Positions 15,936-23,646 of a stretch of 64,000 nucleotides of DNA are shown piece by piece. The stretch spans positions 60,257-124,256 of the forward strand of contig NZ_JARBDC010000034.1 in the NCBI RefSeq assembly GCF_036577625.1, written 5' to 3'. Numbering within the stretch: position 1 is the stretch's first letter; each line of letters begins with the position of its first letter. A program made the translations under genes and the position numbers. This DNA is from Paenibacillus_AB sp036577625. GTDB lineage: Bacteria; Bacillota; Bacilli; Paenibacillales; NBRC-103111. A model generated the notes under the pieces. It ran no database searches, was not told the DNA's origin, and saw only the letters and a program-made list of their open reading frames with translations.

Positions 15936-16054
15936 CTATGGTTTTTGAACATGCTGAGGCGTCCGTTTCTCAGCTCGCCGTGCTCGCTCGTATCCGGCGT
16001 CTGATTGTCTTTCGGCTGGGCGTCGTGCTTGTTGTTGTTGTATTTGTTGGACAT
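15869..16054 (-). CDS. Small hydrophilic hypothetical protein
   Basis: A 61-residue, Asn/Lys/Asp-rich protein beginning MSNKYNNNKHDAQPKDNQTP. The ATG at 16054 has GAAAGGA upstream. It has no membrane segment or recognised domain and is likely disordered. The composition recalls small sporulation or stress proteins of Bacilli, but no family is recognised. Confidence 0.5.
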   Translation of the reverse strand: MSNKYNNNKHDAQPKDNQTPDTSEHGELRNGRLSMFKNHSAIKGAPENEYLDEATDSRGDH

Positions 16055-16082
16055 GCGGCCGCATCCTTTCGGGTAGTTTTAG

Positions 16083-16105
16083 GCGAAGCCACTATACGGC
16101 CTCGC
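16083..16105 (-). terminator. Weak hairpin after acyltransferase gene
   Basis: On the minus strand, GCGAGGCC and GGCTTCGC form a stem around a 7-nt loop, followed by CTAAAAC. There is no real T run, so efficiency is uncertain. Confidence 0.3.
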
Positions 16106-16146
16106 TGGGCAAAATCTCCCCATAGGATGCTTCAAACCGCCCTCCG

Positions 16147-17304
16147 TTATGTGCGAACCGCATCGTCCTTCGGCACAAAGCCGGACGCTCCGTGGATATA
16201 GCCGCCCGAAGCGAGATGATCGTAGACGATTCGCTGCAGCGTCGTCTCCCGCGGCAGCCGCGGCAAATCGGCCGGCGTCGTGCCGAAACCGAACACCCGC
16301 TCGAGCGTCTGCAGCTCGTCCGACCGGACCGGGGTTATATAATAATCGCTTTGAAACTTCACGATGTTCGAGTCGGCGGGCAGCAGCCGCGGAAATTGCG
16401 GGGCAAGCAGCCAGGACGTGCAGACGAACGCCTTGAACGGCTTCTCCGGGAAACGGCTCTCCGCGAACGCCGCAGCCTGCCGGTACGAATCGCGGCACAG
16501 CTCGTGCGACATTTTGCTTCCTTCGGGGATGTGCACGTCGAGCACCGTATCGCCCGGCTGCAGGATCGGCTCCCATTCGCGCTCCGGCAGGATGACCGGT
16601 TCCCGCTCGGCCGCGCCTGCGGCCGAAATCGGGTTTCCCTTATGCGCCGACCCGTCGTACGCGTAGACGGACGTCCAGCCTCCCTCGGGATCGAACACGC
16701 CGTTCGTTCCGTCCGCCTGACCGTCCGCCCGGAAGCGGACGCCGGAATCGCTAAGCACGGCTACGTCGCCGGTCGTCCGGTGGCGGAACGCTTTGAACGG
16801 CATGCCGTAGCTTTTAAACATAAACTGCAGCCGGCCTAACCGGAACAGCCGGCCGGTCATATGGTTGACGAGCCAGCCGACCTGGCCGAGCCCCCACTTC
16901 CCGTGCAGGTCGTAATAATGCCTCATCCAGATCGCCATATCGTCCAGCGTATCGAGCCAAATCGGCTCCGGGATGCCTTTCGCCTCGTAGAAGTCGATCA
17001 TTTGCGGCAGCGCGCCCATATAGACGACCGCCGCCAGCATGGCGGGCCGCGGACCGGTCGCGAGCAGCCTTTTGTTCGCATCGCCCGGCGCCGCCTTGTC
17101 CACAAACAGCTCGCGATGAAGCCGTCTCGCCGCGGCCTTCAGCCGTTCGTCGCCGCTTATGTGCGCCGCCTCTTCGACGACCGCCCGCGCCGCCTCGTCC
17201 GGCAACCGAATCGCGGCGCAAGCCCGCTCCATATACGCCGGGTGCAAAAAATCGACGACGCCGTTCGAACCGCCCAACCCTTTTAACCAATCCCCAAGCA
17301 ACAC
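16147..17304 (-). CDS. Acyltransferase-domain protein (NAT_N / GNAT_C-like)
   Basis: A 385-residue cytoplasmic protein. The N-terminal half is helical. The C-terminal half has the GNAT-like C-terminal features VLDVHIPEGSKMSHELCRDS, KAFVCTSWLLAPQFPRLLP and SNIVKFQSDYYITPV. This arrangement is known in Firmicutes as an acyltransferase-domain protein of unknown substrate. The start is GTG at 17304 with GGGGGAACG upstream. It lies 39 bp downstream of a GNAT acetyltransferase gene in the same direction, so the two are probably cotranscribed. The assignment rests on recognising the C-terminal blocks. Confidence 0.6.
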   Translation of the reverse strand: MLLGDWLKGLGGSNGVVDFLHPAYMERACAAIRLPDEAARAVVEEAAHISGDERLKAAARRLHRELFVDKAAPGDANKRLLATGPRPAMLAAVVYMGALPQMIDFYEAKGIPEPIWLDTLDDMAIWMRHYYDLHGKWGLGQVGWLVNHMTGRLFRLGRLQFMFKSYGMPFKAFRHRTTGDVAVLSDSGVRFRADGQADGTNGVFDPEGGWTSVYAYDGSAHKGNPISAAGAAEREPVILPEREWEPILQPGDTVLDVHIPEGSKMSHELCRDSYRQAAAFAESRFPEKPFKAFVCTSWLLAPQFPRLLPADSNIVKFQSDYYITPVRSDELQTLERVFGFGTTPADLPRLPRETTLQRIVYDHLASGGYIHGASGFVPKDDAVRT

Positions 17305-17343
17305 CGTTCCCCCGCTTTCTTCGCCGCCGGCCCGCTTCCGGAA

Positions 17344-18015
17344 TCAAATCGGCAGCAATGCGATCGTATCGAGCCCCTCCAGCCTGCGAATCATATCGTA
17401 CCACGCCTCGGGCTTCCGCTCCTGGATCGCATAGTACGTCCGCAGAAAGCGGACGACGAGCGCCGCCGGCAGCTCCTTCACCGATTCGTCGTACGCCAGG
17501 AAGCAAAGATCGAGCCCGCTGACCGCTTCCCCGTTCAGCTCCCACGACGGATGCACATACGGGAAGTCGAGACGCCGGTACCCGAGATGGGACAGCACTT
17601 CCCTCCGCACGAACGGGTCCATCGGCTTTATGCCGCCGAACTCATGCTCCTCCACGAGATACGGATTGTAAATTTCCGCGAACATGCCGGTCAGCTCGCC
17701 TCCGCTTTGCCGAACCCATTCGAACAAATCGTTTTGCCGCTGCTGCGCCAAAAAGCGGCCGACGCCGAGCCCTTCCTTGCCGATGATCGTAAAATCGGTC
17801 ATCGCCACGCCCATGTCCTTGTAATACCGGTACTCCGTCGCTCCGACGACTTCGCCTTCATGAACGGCGACGACGACGCGCAGCCCTTCGTCCTTGAGCG
17901 GCTCGGCCCACAGATCGAAGGCGAGCACCTCCTCGGGCGGGAACACCCGGCCCATCAGCTCGTGCATTTGCCGGAAATACCGGTCGTTTATGCTCGTGAT
18001 ACGAATAAATTCCAT
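17344..18015 (-). CDS. GNAT family acetyltransferase-like protein
   Basis: A 223-residue protein starting MEFIRITSINDRYFRQMHEL. The core strands VVVAVHEGEVVGATEYRYYK and the acetyl-CoA loop region GKEGLGVGRFLAQQRQNDL place it in the GNAT superfamily. The C-terminal 80 residues (VHPSWELNGEAVSGLDLCFL onward) are an extension beyond the normal GNAT core. The ATG at 18015 has GGTGGAG upstream; longer in-frame starts have no support. It is paired with the NAT/GNAT_C-like gene downstream. The substrate is unknown. Confidence 0.75.
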   Translation of the reverse strand: MEFIRITSINDRYFRQMHELMGRVFPPEEVLAFDLWAEPLKDEGLRVVVAVHEGEVVGATEYRYYKDMGVAMTDFTIIGKEGLGVGRFLAQQRQNDLFEWVRQSGGELTGMFAEIYNPYLVEEHEFGGIKPMDPFVRREVLSHLGYRRLDFPYVHPSWELNGEAVSGLDLCFLAYDESVKELPAALVVRFLRTYYAIQERKPEAWYDMIRRLEGLDTIALLPI

Positions 18016-18109
18016 GTCTTCTCCACCCTTCCTTCTCATTACGCTCCATTGTAGCAAAAATCGCACGGAGAAGGTATAGCCGGTCCCGCCGCCGCCGCGG
18101 CGCAGCGAA

Positions 18110-18142
18110 AAGCCGTTTTCCCTCGACAAAGGAAAACGGCTT
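18110..18142 (-). terminator. Rho-independent terminator
   Basis: AAGCCGTTTTCC pairs with GGAAAACGGCTT around an 8-9-nt loop, and TTTTCG follows on the minus strand. It lies after the 66-residue gene at 18191-18391. Confidence 0.75.
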
Positions 18143-18190
18143 CGATGTCCGGCCATCGGACGTCCGGCCGCACCTACCCGGCGATCGCGT

Positions 18191-18391
18191 TCATTCGCCG
18201 CGCTCTACGATCGTTTTCAAAAAGAAGTACAAGTTCCGGACCTCGCTCGGATTGAGCTTGACCGTCGTTTCGGTCGTGAAATACGTTTCGCTCTCGCGCT
18301 TCGGAACGATGATTTGCACCTCACCGTTCGCATTGTTGTACGTTATGATTTTTTTCGCCTCTTCGCTTCGGACGTTCCCGCTCGAATTCAT
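18191..18391 (-). CDS. Small hypothetical protein
   Basis: A 66-residue protein with a compact beta-rich pattern (KIITYNNANGEVQIIVPKRE) and a C-terminal amphipathic helix (SEVRNLYFFLKTIVERGE). The ATG at 18391 has AAGGAGCGG upstream, and a terminator follows. It is monocistronic, 175 bp from its neighbour, and not recognised as a known family. Confidence 0.6.
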   Translation of the reverse strand: MNSSGNVRSEEAKKIITYNNANGEVQIIVPKRESETYFTTETTVKLNPSEVRNLYFFLKTIVERGE

Positions 18392-18639
18392 AATTCGCCG
18401 CTCCTTTTCCACCGTCATAGTTAAGCTTATTAAGCTCCGGCAGCCGTTATGAGCTCTATGGCCGCCGGATGTCACTTATGAACCGGATCTCTTTACTAAT
18501 GAACTCGAATGCGCTAATCGAATGAACCGCATAAGCCCTCATCCGATTCGCGGTTGACGCGGCCGGCCGAATCTTCTATCGTACTAATCATCGGTTCTTT
18601 TAGAGACAGGGACAAAACGGCGGAAAGGAGAACATGCCC

Positions 18640-20394
18640 ATGCCCGCATTCAAAATACCGCTGCGCGAATATACCGGCCTGCTCAGCCGCTACTTGCGCG
18701 CGCAGCGCGCCTCGATCGTCTGGCTGGCCGTGCTGCTCGCCGCGGGGCTGATCATGCAGCTCGTCAATCCGCAGCTGATTCGCTACTTTATCGATTCCGC
18801 GCAAGGAGCCGACTCGAACCGGGCGCTATGGATCGCCGCCGCGCTGTTCATCGGCGTTTCGCTCGTGCAGCAGATCGTCGCCGTCGCCGCCGCGTATATC
18901 GGCGAAAACGTCGGCTGGATCGCGACGAACAAGCTGCGGGGGGACGTGGCCGACCATTGTCTCCGGCTCGACATGTCGTTTCACAAATCGCATACGACCG
19001 GCTCGATTATCGAACGGGTCGACGGAGACATCAACGCGCTCGCCAACTTTTTCTCCAACTTCGTCATTGCGCTGTTCGGCAACCTGCTGCTCGTCGTCGG
19101 CATTCTCGTCCTGCTTATGCGCGAAGGCTGGATCGTCGGAACCGGGATGGCGGTCTTCGTCGTTCTCGCCATCTATGCGATCCAATATATCCGCAAATTC
19201 GCCATTCCGCATTGGGGCAAGCTGCGCCAAATGAGCGCCGAATTTTACGGCTTTTTGGGCGAGCATCTGGAAGGGACGGAGGACACCCGCGCCAACGGGG
19301 CGAGCGGTTACGTGATGTACAAGTATTACTCGCTGCTGAGAGCGTGGCTGCCGATCCGCACGCGCGCCTTTCTCGGCTGGGCGTCGATGTGGATCACGAC
19401 GCTCGTCGTCTTTACGATCGGCAACGCGGTCGCCTTCGCGCTGAGCGCCTATTTGTACAAAAAAGGCGCCGTTTCGATCGGCACCGTGTACATGATTTTT
19501 TACTATACCGAGCTGCTCGCGAAGCCGATCGAGAAAATCCGCACCCAAATGGAAGATTTGCAAAAGGCGGACGCCAGCATCGTCCGCATCCGCCAGCTGC
19601 TGGACACGAAGCCCGCCATTGTTGACGGCGCCGGAACGCCGCTTCCCGGCGGCGCCCTGTCCGTCGAGTTCGACGGGGTGACGTTTCGTTACGAGGACGG
19701 CAAGCCGACGCTGGAGGCGGTCGATTTCCGTCTCGAGCCGGGGCAGGTGCTCGGCCTGCTCGGCCGAACCGGCAGCGGGAAAACGACGCTCGCCCGGCTG
19801 CTCGTCCGCTTCTACGATCCGCAGCAGGGCGAAATCCGCTTCGGCGGCGTCCCGATCCGGGAGGCGAAGCTGCGGGAGCTGCGCCGGAGGGTCGGCATGG
19901 TCACGCAAAATATCGAGCTGTTCCAGGGAACGGTGCGCGACAATTTGACGTTTTACGACCCGGCCGTGGCCGACGGGCGCATCGTCGCCGTTTTGGAGGA
20001 GCTCGGGCTGGACGGCTGGCTGCGCTCGCTGCCGAACGGTCTCGACACGACGCTCGATTCGGGCGGCGGCGGGCTGTCCGCCGGCGAGGCCCAGCTGCTC
20101 GCGTTCGCCCGCGTCTTTTTGACCGACCCGGGGATCGTCATTATGGACGAAGCGTCCTCCCGGCTCGATCCGGCGACCGAGCAGCGGCTGGAAGCCGCCG
20201 TCACGAAGCTGCTGCGCGGGAGAACGTGCATCATGATCGCCCATCGGCTCGCCACCGTGCAGCGCGCCGACCGCATTCTCATTCTCGATAACGGGCGGAT
20301 CGCCGAGTTCGGCGATCGCGAAGCGCTGGCCCGGGACCCGGACTCGCGCTTCAGCCGGATGCTCGCGGCCGGCATGGAGGAGGTGCTCGCATGA
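18640..20394 (+). CDS. ABC exporter half-transporter, subunit 1
   Basis: A 584-residue membrane-ATPase fusion. Six transmembrane helices occupy residues 15-310. The ATPase has Walker A GRTGSGKTT (about 370), signature LSAGEAQLLAFARV, Walker B IVIMDEASSRLD with a normal catalytic glutamate, and H-loop MIAHRL. Two ATGs lie six bases apart; 18640 has the better spacing from AAAGGAG. The stop overlaps the start of the partner gene (ATGA), so the two halves are made together as a heterodimer. Relatives include BmrCD-type multidrug exporters. The substrate is not predictable. Confidence 0.9.
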   Translation: MPAFKIPLREYTGLLSRYLRAQRASIVWLAVLLAAGLIMQLVNPQLIRYFIDSAQGADSNRALWIAAALFIGVSLVQQIVAVAAAYIGENVGWIATNKLRGDVADHCLRLDMSFHKSHTTGSIIERVDGDINALANFFSNFVIALFGNLLLVVGILVLLMREGWIVGTGMAVFVVLAIYAIQYIRKFAIPHWGKLRQMSAEFYGFLGEHLEGTEDTRANGASGYVMYKYYSLLRAWLPIRTRAFLGWASMWITTLVVFTIGNAVAFALSAYLYKKGAVSIGTVYMIFYYTELLAKPIEKIRTQMEDLQKADASIVRIRQLLDTKPAIVDGAGTPLPGGALSVEFDGVTFRYEDGKPTLEAVDFRLEPGQVLGLLGRTGSGKTTLARLLVRFYDPQQGEIRFGGVPIREAKLRELRRRVGMVTQNIELFQGTVRDNLTFYDPAVADGRIVAVLEELGLDGWLRSLPNGLDTTLDSGGGGLSAGEAQLLAFARVFLTDPGIVIMDEASSRLDPATEQRLEAAVTKLLRGRTCIMIAHRLATVQRADRILILDNGRIAEFGDREALARDPDSRFSRMLAAGMEEVLA

Positions 20395-22148
20395 CGACGT
20401 TTCAAATGCTGTGGCGGCTCGTCCGGTACCGGCCGCTGCTGTACGCGCTCAACGCGGGCATGTGGACGCTCATTTATTTGGCCCCGATCGTGCCGGGACT
20501 TCTGACGAAATCGTTTTTCGACTCGCTCTCCGGCTCCGCGGCCGCGCGGCTCGGCATATGGTCGATAATCGCGCTGCTGCTCGTCGCGACCGCCGTCCGC
20601 GCCGGCTTCATCGTGCTCGGCTTTATAACCGACGTGCAGTTCCGGATGCGCATCGGCGGGCTGCTGCGGCGCAACATGCTGCATCATATTCTGAAGGAGC
20701 CCGGCGCGAAGGCGATCCCGGTGTCCCCGGGCGAAGCGATCTCCAATTTCCGCGACGACGTCGAGCAGACCGAGGAAGCGATCAGCTGGTCCGTCGACGC
20801 GTTCGGCATGACCGTTTTCGCCGTCGTCTCGTTCGCCATTCTGATGCGCATCGACGCGCGGCTTACGCTGCTCGTCTTCGTCCCGCTCGTGCTCGTCGTC
20901 ACCGCGGCGCAGCTGATGACGTCGCGCCTGCAAAAATACAGGGCGGCGAGCCGCGAGGCGACCGGGCAGGTGACCGAGGCGATCAGCGAAATGTTCGGCT
21001 CGGTCCAGGCGATCCAGGTCGCCGGGGCGGAAGACCGCGTCATCGGCCGCTTCCGGCTGTTGAACGACCAGCGGCGCGGCGCGATGCTGAAAGACAAGCT
21101 GCTGACGCAAACGCTCGATTCGGTGTTTTCCAATACGGTCAATTTCGGCACCGGCCTCATTTTGCTGCTCGGCGCCCAGGCGATGCGGGCCGGCAGCTTC
21201 ACGGTGGGCGACTTCGCGCTGTTCGTCTATTACTTGACGTTCGTGACGCAGTTCATCCAAAACTTCGGCAAGTTTTTGACCTATTTCAAGCAGACCGAAG
21301 TGGCCAAAATGCGGATGGAAAGCTTGCTGCAAAACGGTTCGCCGCTGCTGCTCGTTGAGCCGCACCCGCTCCATCTGCGCGGCCCGCTCGCGGAGCCCGC
21401 GCCTCCGGCGAAAACGGCGGAGGACCGTCTGGACGAGCTCGTCGTCTCGGGCCTCACCTACCGCTATCCGGAGACGGGCCGCGGCATCGAGGACATCAGC
21501 CTGCGGCTGCCGCGGCACTCGTTCACCGTCGTCACCGGACGGATCGGCTCCGGCAAAACGACGCTCGTCCGCGCGCTGCTCGGCCTGCTGCCGAAGGATG
21601 CCGGCGACGTCCGCTGGAACGGCCGCGCCGTCGCCGATCCCGGCAGCTTCTTCGTGCCGCCGCACAGCGCCTACACCCCGCAGGTGCCGCGTCTGTACAG
21701 CGACACGCTGAAGCGAAACATCCTGCTCGGCGCGGCCGACGATCCCGATCGGCTGGACGCGGCGATTCGCGCGGCCGTGCTCGAGCGGGATATCGCCGGT
21801 CTGCCGGCCGGGCTCGACACCGTCATCGGGCCGCGCGGCGTCAAGCTGTCCGGCGGCCAGGCGCAGCGGACGGCGGCCGCCCGCATGTTCGCCCGCGACG
21901 CCGAACTGCTCGTCTTCGACGACCTGTCGAGCGCGCTCGACGTCGAGACGGAGCGGAAGCTGTGGGAGCGGCTGTTCGAGCGCCGCACGGCGACCTGCCT
22001 CGTCGTCTCGCACCGCAAAGCCGCGCTCGCCTACGCCGACCGCATCCTGGTGCTGAAGGACGGCCGTCTCGAAGCCGAAGGCACGCTCGAGGAGCTGCTC
22101 GAACGCAGCGAAGAGATGCGTCTGCTGTGGAATCGCGAGCTCGAGTAG
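20391..22148 (+). CDS. ABC exporter half-transporter, subunit 2
   Basis: A 585-residue partner of the preceding gene with the same layout. Walker A is GRIGSGKTT and the signature is LSGGQAQRTAAARM. The Walker B end reads LLVFDDLSSALD, so an aspartate replaces the catalytic glutamate. In heterodimeric exporters this kind of change marks the non-hydrolysing (degenerate) ATP site, here formed by this Walker B with the signature of subunit 1. The ATG overlaps the upstream stop codon. The linker before the ATPase is Pro-rich and longer than in subunit 1. Confidence 0.9.
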   Translation: MTTFQMLWRLVRYRPLLYALNAGMWTLIYLAPIVPGLLTKSFFDSLSGSAAARLGIWSIIALLLVATAVRAGFIVLGFITDVQFRMRIGGLLRRNMLHHILKEPGAKAIPVSPGEAISNFRDDVEQTEEAISWSVDAFGMTVFAVVSFAILMRIDARLTLLVFVPLVLVVTAAQLMTSRLQKYRAASREATGQVTEAISEMFGSVQAIQVAGAEDRVIGRFRLLNDQRRGAMLKDKLLTQTLDSVFSNTVNFGTGLILLLGAQAMRAGSFTVGDFALFVYYLTFVTQFIQNFGKFLTYFKQTEVAKMRMESLLQNGSPLLLVEPHPLHLRGPLAEPAPPAKTAEDRLDELVVSGLTYRYPETGRGIEDISLRLPRHSFTVVTGRIGSGKTTLVRALLGLLPKDAGDVRWNGRAVADPGSFFVPPHSAYTPQVPRLYSDTLKRNILLGAADDPDRLDAAIRAAVLERDIAGLPAGLDTVIGPRGVKLSGGQAQRTAAARMFARDAELLVFDDLSSALDVETERKLWERLFERRTATCLVVSHRKAALAYADRILVLKDGRLEAEGTLEELLERSEEMRLLWNRELE

Positions 22149-22199
22149 GGGATCGCGAAATATAGCGGCTTCGCGGATCCGCTAACCGTCCGAAAATCA

Positions 22200-22240
22200 A
22201 CGGGGCAAGCTCCTGGATAAAGGAACCTGCCCCGTTTGCG
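22200..22240. terminator. Bidirectional hairpin terminator
   Basis: CGGGGCAAGCTCC and GGAACCTGCCCCG form a stem with two mismatches, between the convergent exporter operon (plus) and glycan operon (minus). TTTG follows on the plus side and TTGATTTT on the minus side. Confidence 0.6.
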
Positions 22241-22248
22241 CTGCCCGC

Positions 22249-22685
22249 TCAAGCTTGCCCTTCGATACGACGCGCCGGCGTTTCGGCCGGATCGCCGCCC
22301 CGGAACGTCCATCTCCGGTTCAGCCAAAAATTCGACAGCGGAATCGCCGTCATCGCGATCGCCTGCCCGACGGCGTAATGCAGCGACAGCCAGTCCGCGC
22401 AGACGTACATGACGAGCGCGTTCAGCCCCAGACCGGATAGCGATACGGCCGCATATCGGACGAATTCCGGCGACCGGCGGGCTTGCGAGCGGAACGTCCA
22501 TCTCCGGTTGAGCCCGTATTGGGCGACAACGGTCAGGACGAAGCCGGCGATCGAGGAAGGGACGGAGCGGCTCCGAACCGTTCGACCAGGACGATCAAGG
22601 CGCAAAAATGAAGCAGCGCGCCGAACAGACCGACGATACCGTACTTCACCAGCCGGCTAGGCGTGCCGGCTTCCGGATAGCGCAA
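22249..22685 (-). pseudogene. GtrA-family membrane protein, frameshifted
   Basis: The GtrA family flips or presents polyprenyl-phosphate sugars. The expected start is TTG at 22685, with GGAGGGGAACGAGC upstream, inside the end of the GT2 gene. That frame gives LVKYGIVGLFGALLHFCALI and then VLVERFGAAPSL. The rest, SIAGFVLTVVAQYGLNRRWT followed by two more membrane segments and the repeated NRRWTF block, lies in a different frame. Adding one base near 22555-22565 would join them as APSL-x-SIAGF. The gene is thus either a true pseudogene or carries a sequencing error. It is the last gene of the glycan operon. Confidence 0.75.
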
Positions 22686-23646
22686 GCTCGTTCCCCTCCG
22701 TTTCGCGTTCGACCCGCTCCCGGATCAAATAGCGGGGGCGTCCCTTTACTTCGTTGTAAATCGCCGCCACGTATTCGCCGATCGTGGAAAGCGAAATCAT
22801 GACGGCGCTGCCGATGACGAGCAGCAGCAAGATGACCGTCGTAAAGCCGGTCACCGCGTCGCCCGTCCATTTCCGGAACAGCGTCTGCGCCCCGAGCGCG
22901 AACGCGCCGAGCAAAAACAGCAAGCCGACGACGCCGATCAACCGCAGCGGCACGGCCGAGTAGGCGATGATCGCGTTCAGGGCGAGCTTCGCCAGCGACA
23001 GGAAGCTCCACCGCGTCTTCCCGCCCGAGCGGGGCGGCACGTCGAATTCGACCTGCACGGTACGGAAGCCGAGCCATACGATCATTCCGCGGAAAAACGT
23101 CGTCCGCTCCGGGAGCCGCTTCCAGGCGTCGACCACCTTGCGGTCGAGCAGCTTGTAATCGGAGGCGCCCTCGAAGCGATGTCCGGTCAGCCGCGTCAGC
23201 GCGCCGTAAAACGCCTTCGCGCCGAGCCGCTTGGTCAGCGGCTCCGTACCGCGCACCCGTTTGATCCCTTCGACGATGTCGGCTTTGGCGTCCGTCCGCC
23301 ACAGGTGCACCATCATCGCGATCAGCTCGGGAGGATGCTGCAGGTCGGCGTCCATCACGATGACGGCGGCGCCCCGCGCCTCTTCGAGCCCCGCGCACAG
23401 CGCCGTCTCCTTGCCGAAGTTGCGGCTGAGCCGGATCCCTCTCACACCCCGCATCCGCATGGCGCACTGCTGCAGGACGTCCCACGTGGAGTCGGAGGAG
23501 CCGTCGTCGACGACGATGATTTCGTACCGCGAACTGGCGCGTCCGGCATGGAAGCCGACCGCCTCCAGCGTGCGCTCGAGCTGATGTTGTTCGTTGTAGG
23601 CCGGTATAACGACGGACAGCTCCGGGACGTACCGCTGATCAACCAT
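22657..23646 (-). CDS. Polyprenyl-phosphate sugar GT2 (GtrB/CsbB type)
   Basis: A 329-residue family-2 glycosyltransferase. The catalytic blocks are VVIPAYNEQHQLERTL (about 10-25), VVDDGSSDSTW (about 45-55) and VMDADLQHPPE (about 95-105). Two C-terminal transmembrane segments (about 235-260 and 270-295) follow, as in GtrB, CsbB and DPM1-like enzymes that load a sugar onto undecaprenyl phosphate. The ATG at 23646 has AAAGGAGGAG upstream and overlaps the previous gene by 8 bp. With the following GtrA and the preceding GT-C enzyme it forms a three-component glycosylation set. Confidence 0.88.
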   Translation of the reverse strand: MVDQRYVPELSVVIPAYNEQHQLERTLEAVGFHAGRASSRYEIIVVDDGSSDSTWDVLQQCAMRMRGVRGIRLSRNFGKETALCAGLEEARGAAVIVMDADLQHPPELIAMMVHLWRTDAKADIVEGIKRVRGTEPLTKRLGAKAFYGALTRLTGHRFEGASDYKLLDRKVVDAWKRLPERTTFFRGMIVWLGFRTVQVEFDVPPRSGGKTRWSFLSLAKLALNAIIAYSAVPLRLIGVVGLLFLLGAFALGAQTLFRKWTGDAVTGFTTVILLLLVIGSAVMISLSTIGEYVAAIYNEVKGRPRYLIRERVERETEGNELALSGSRHA

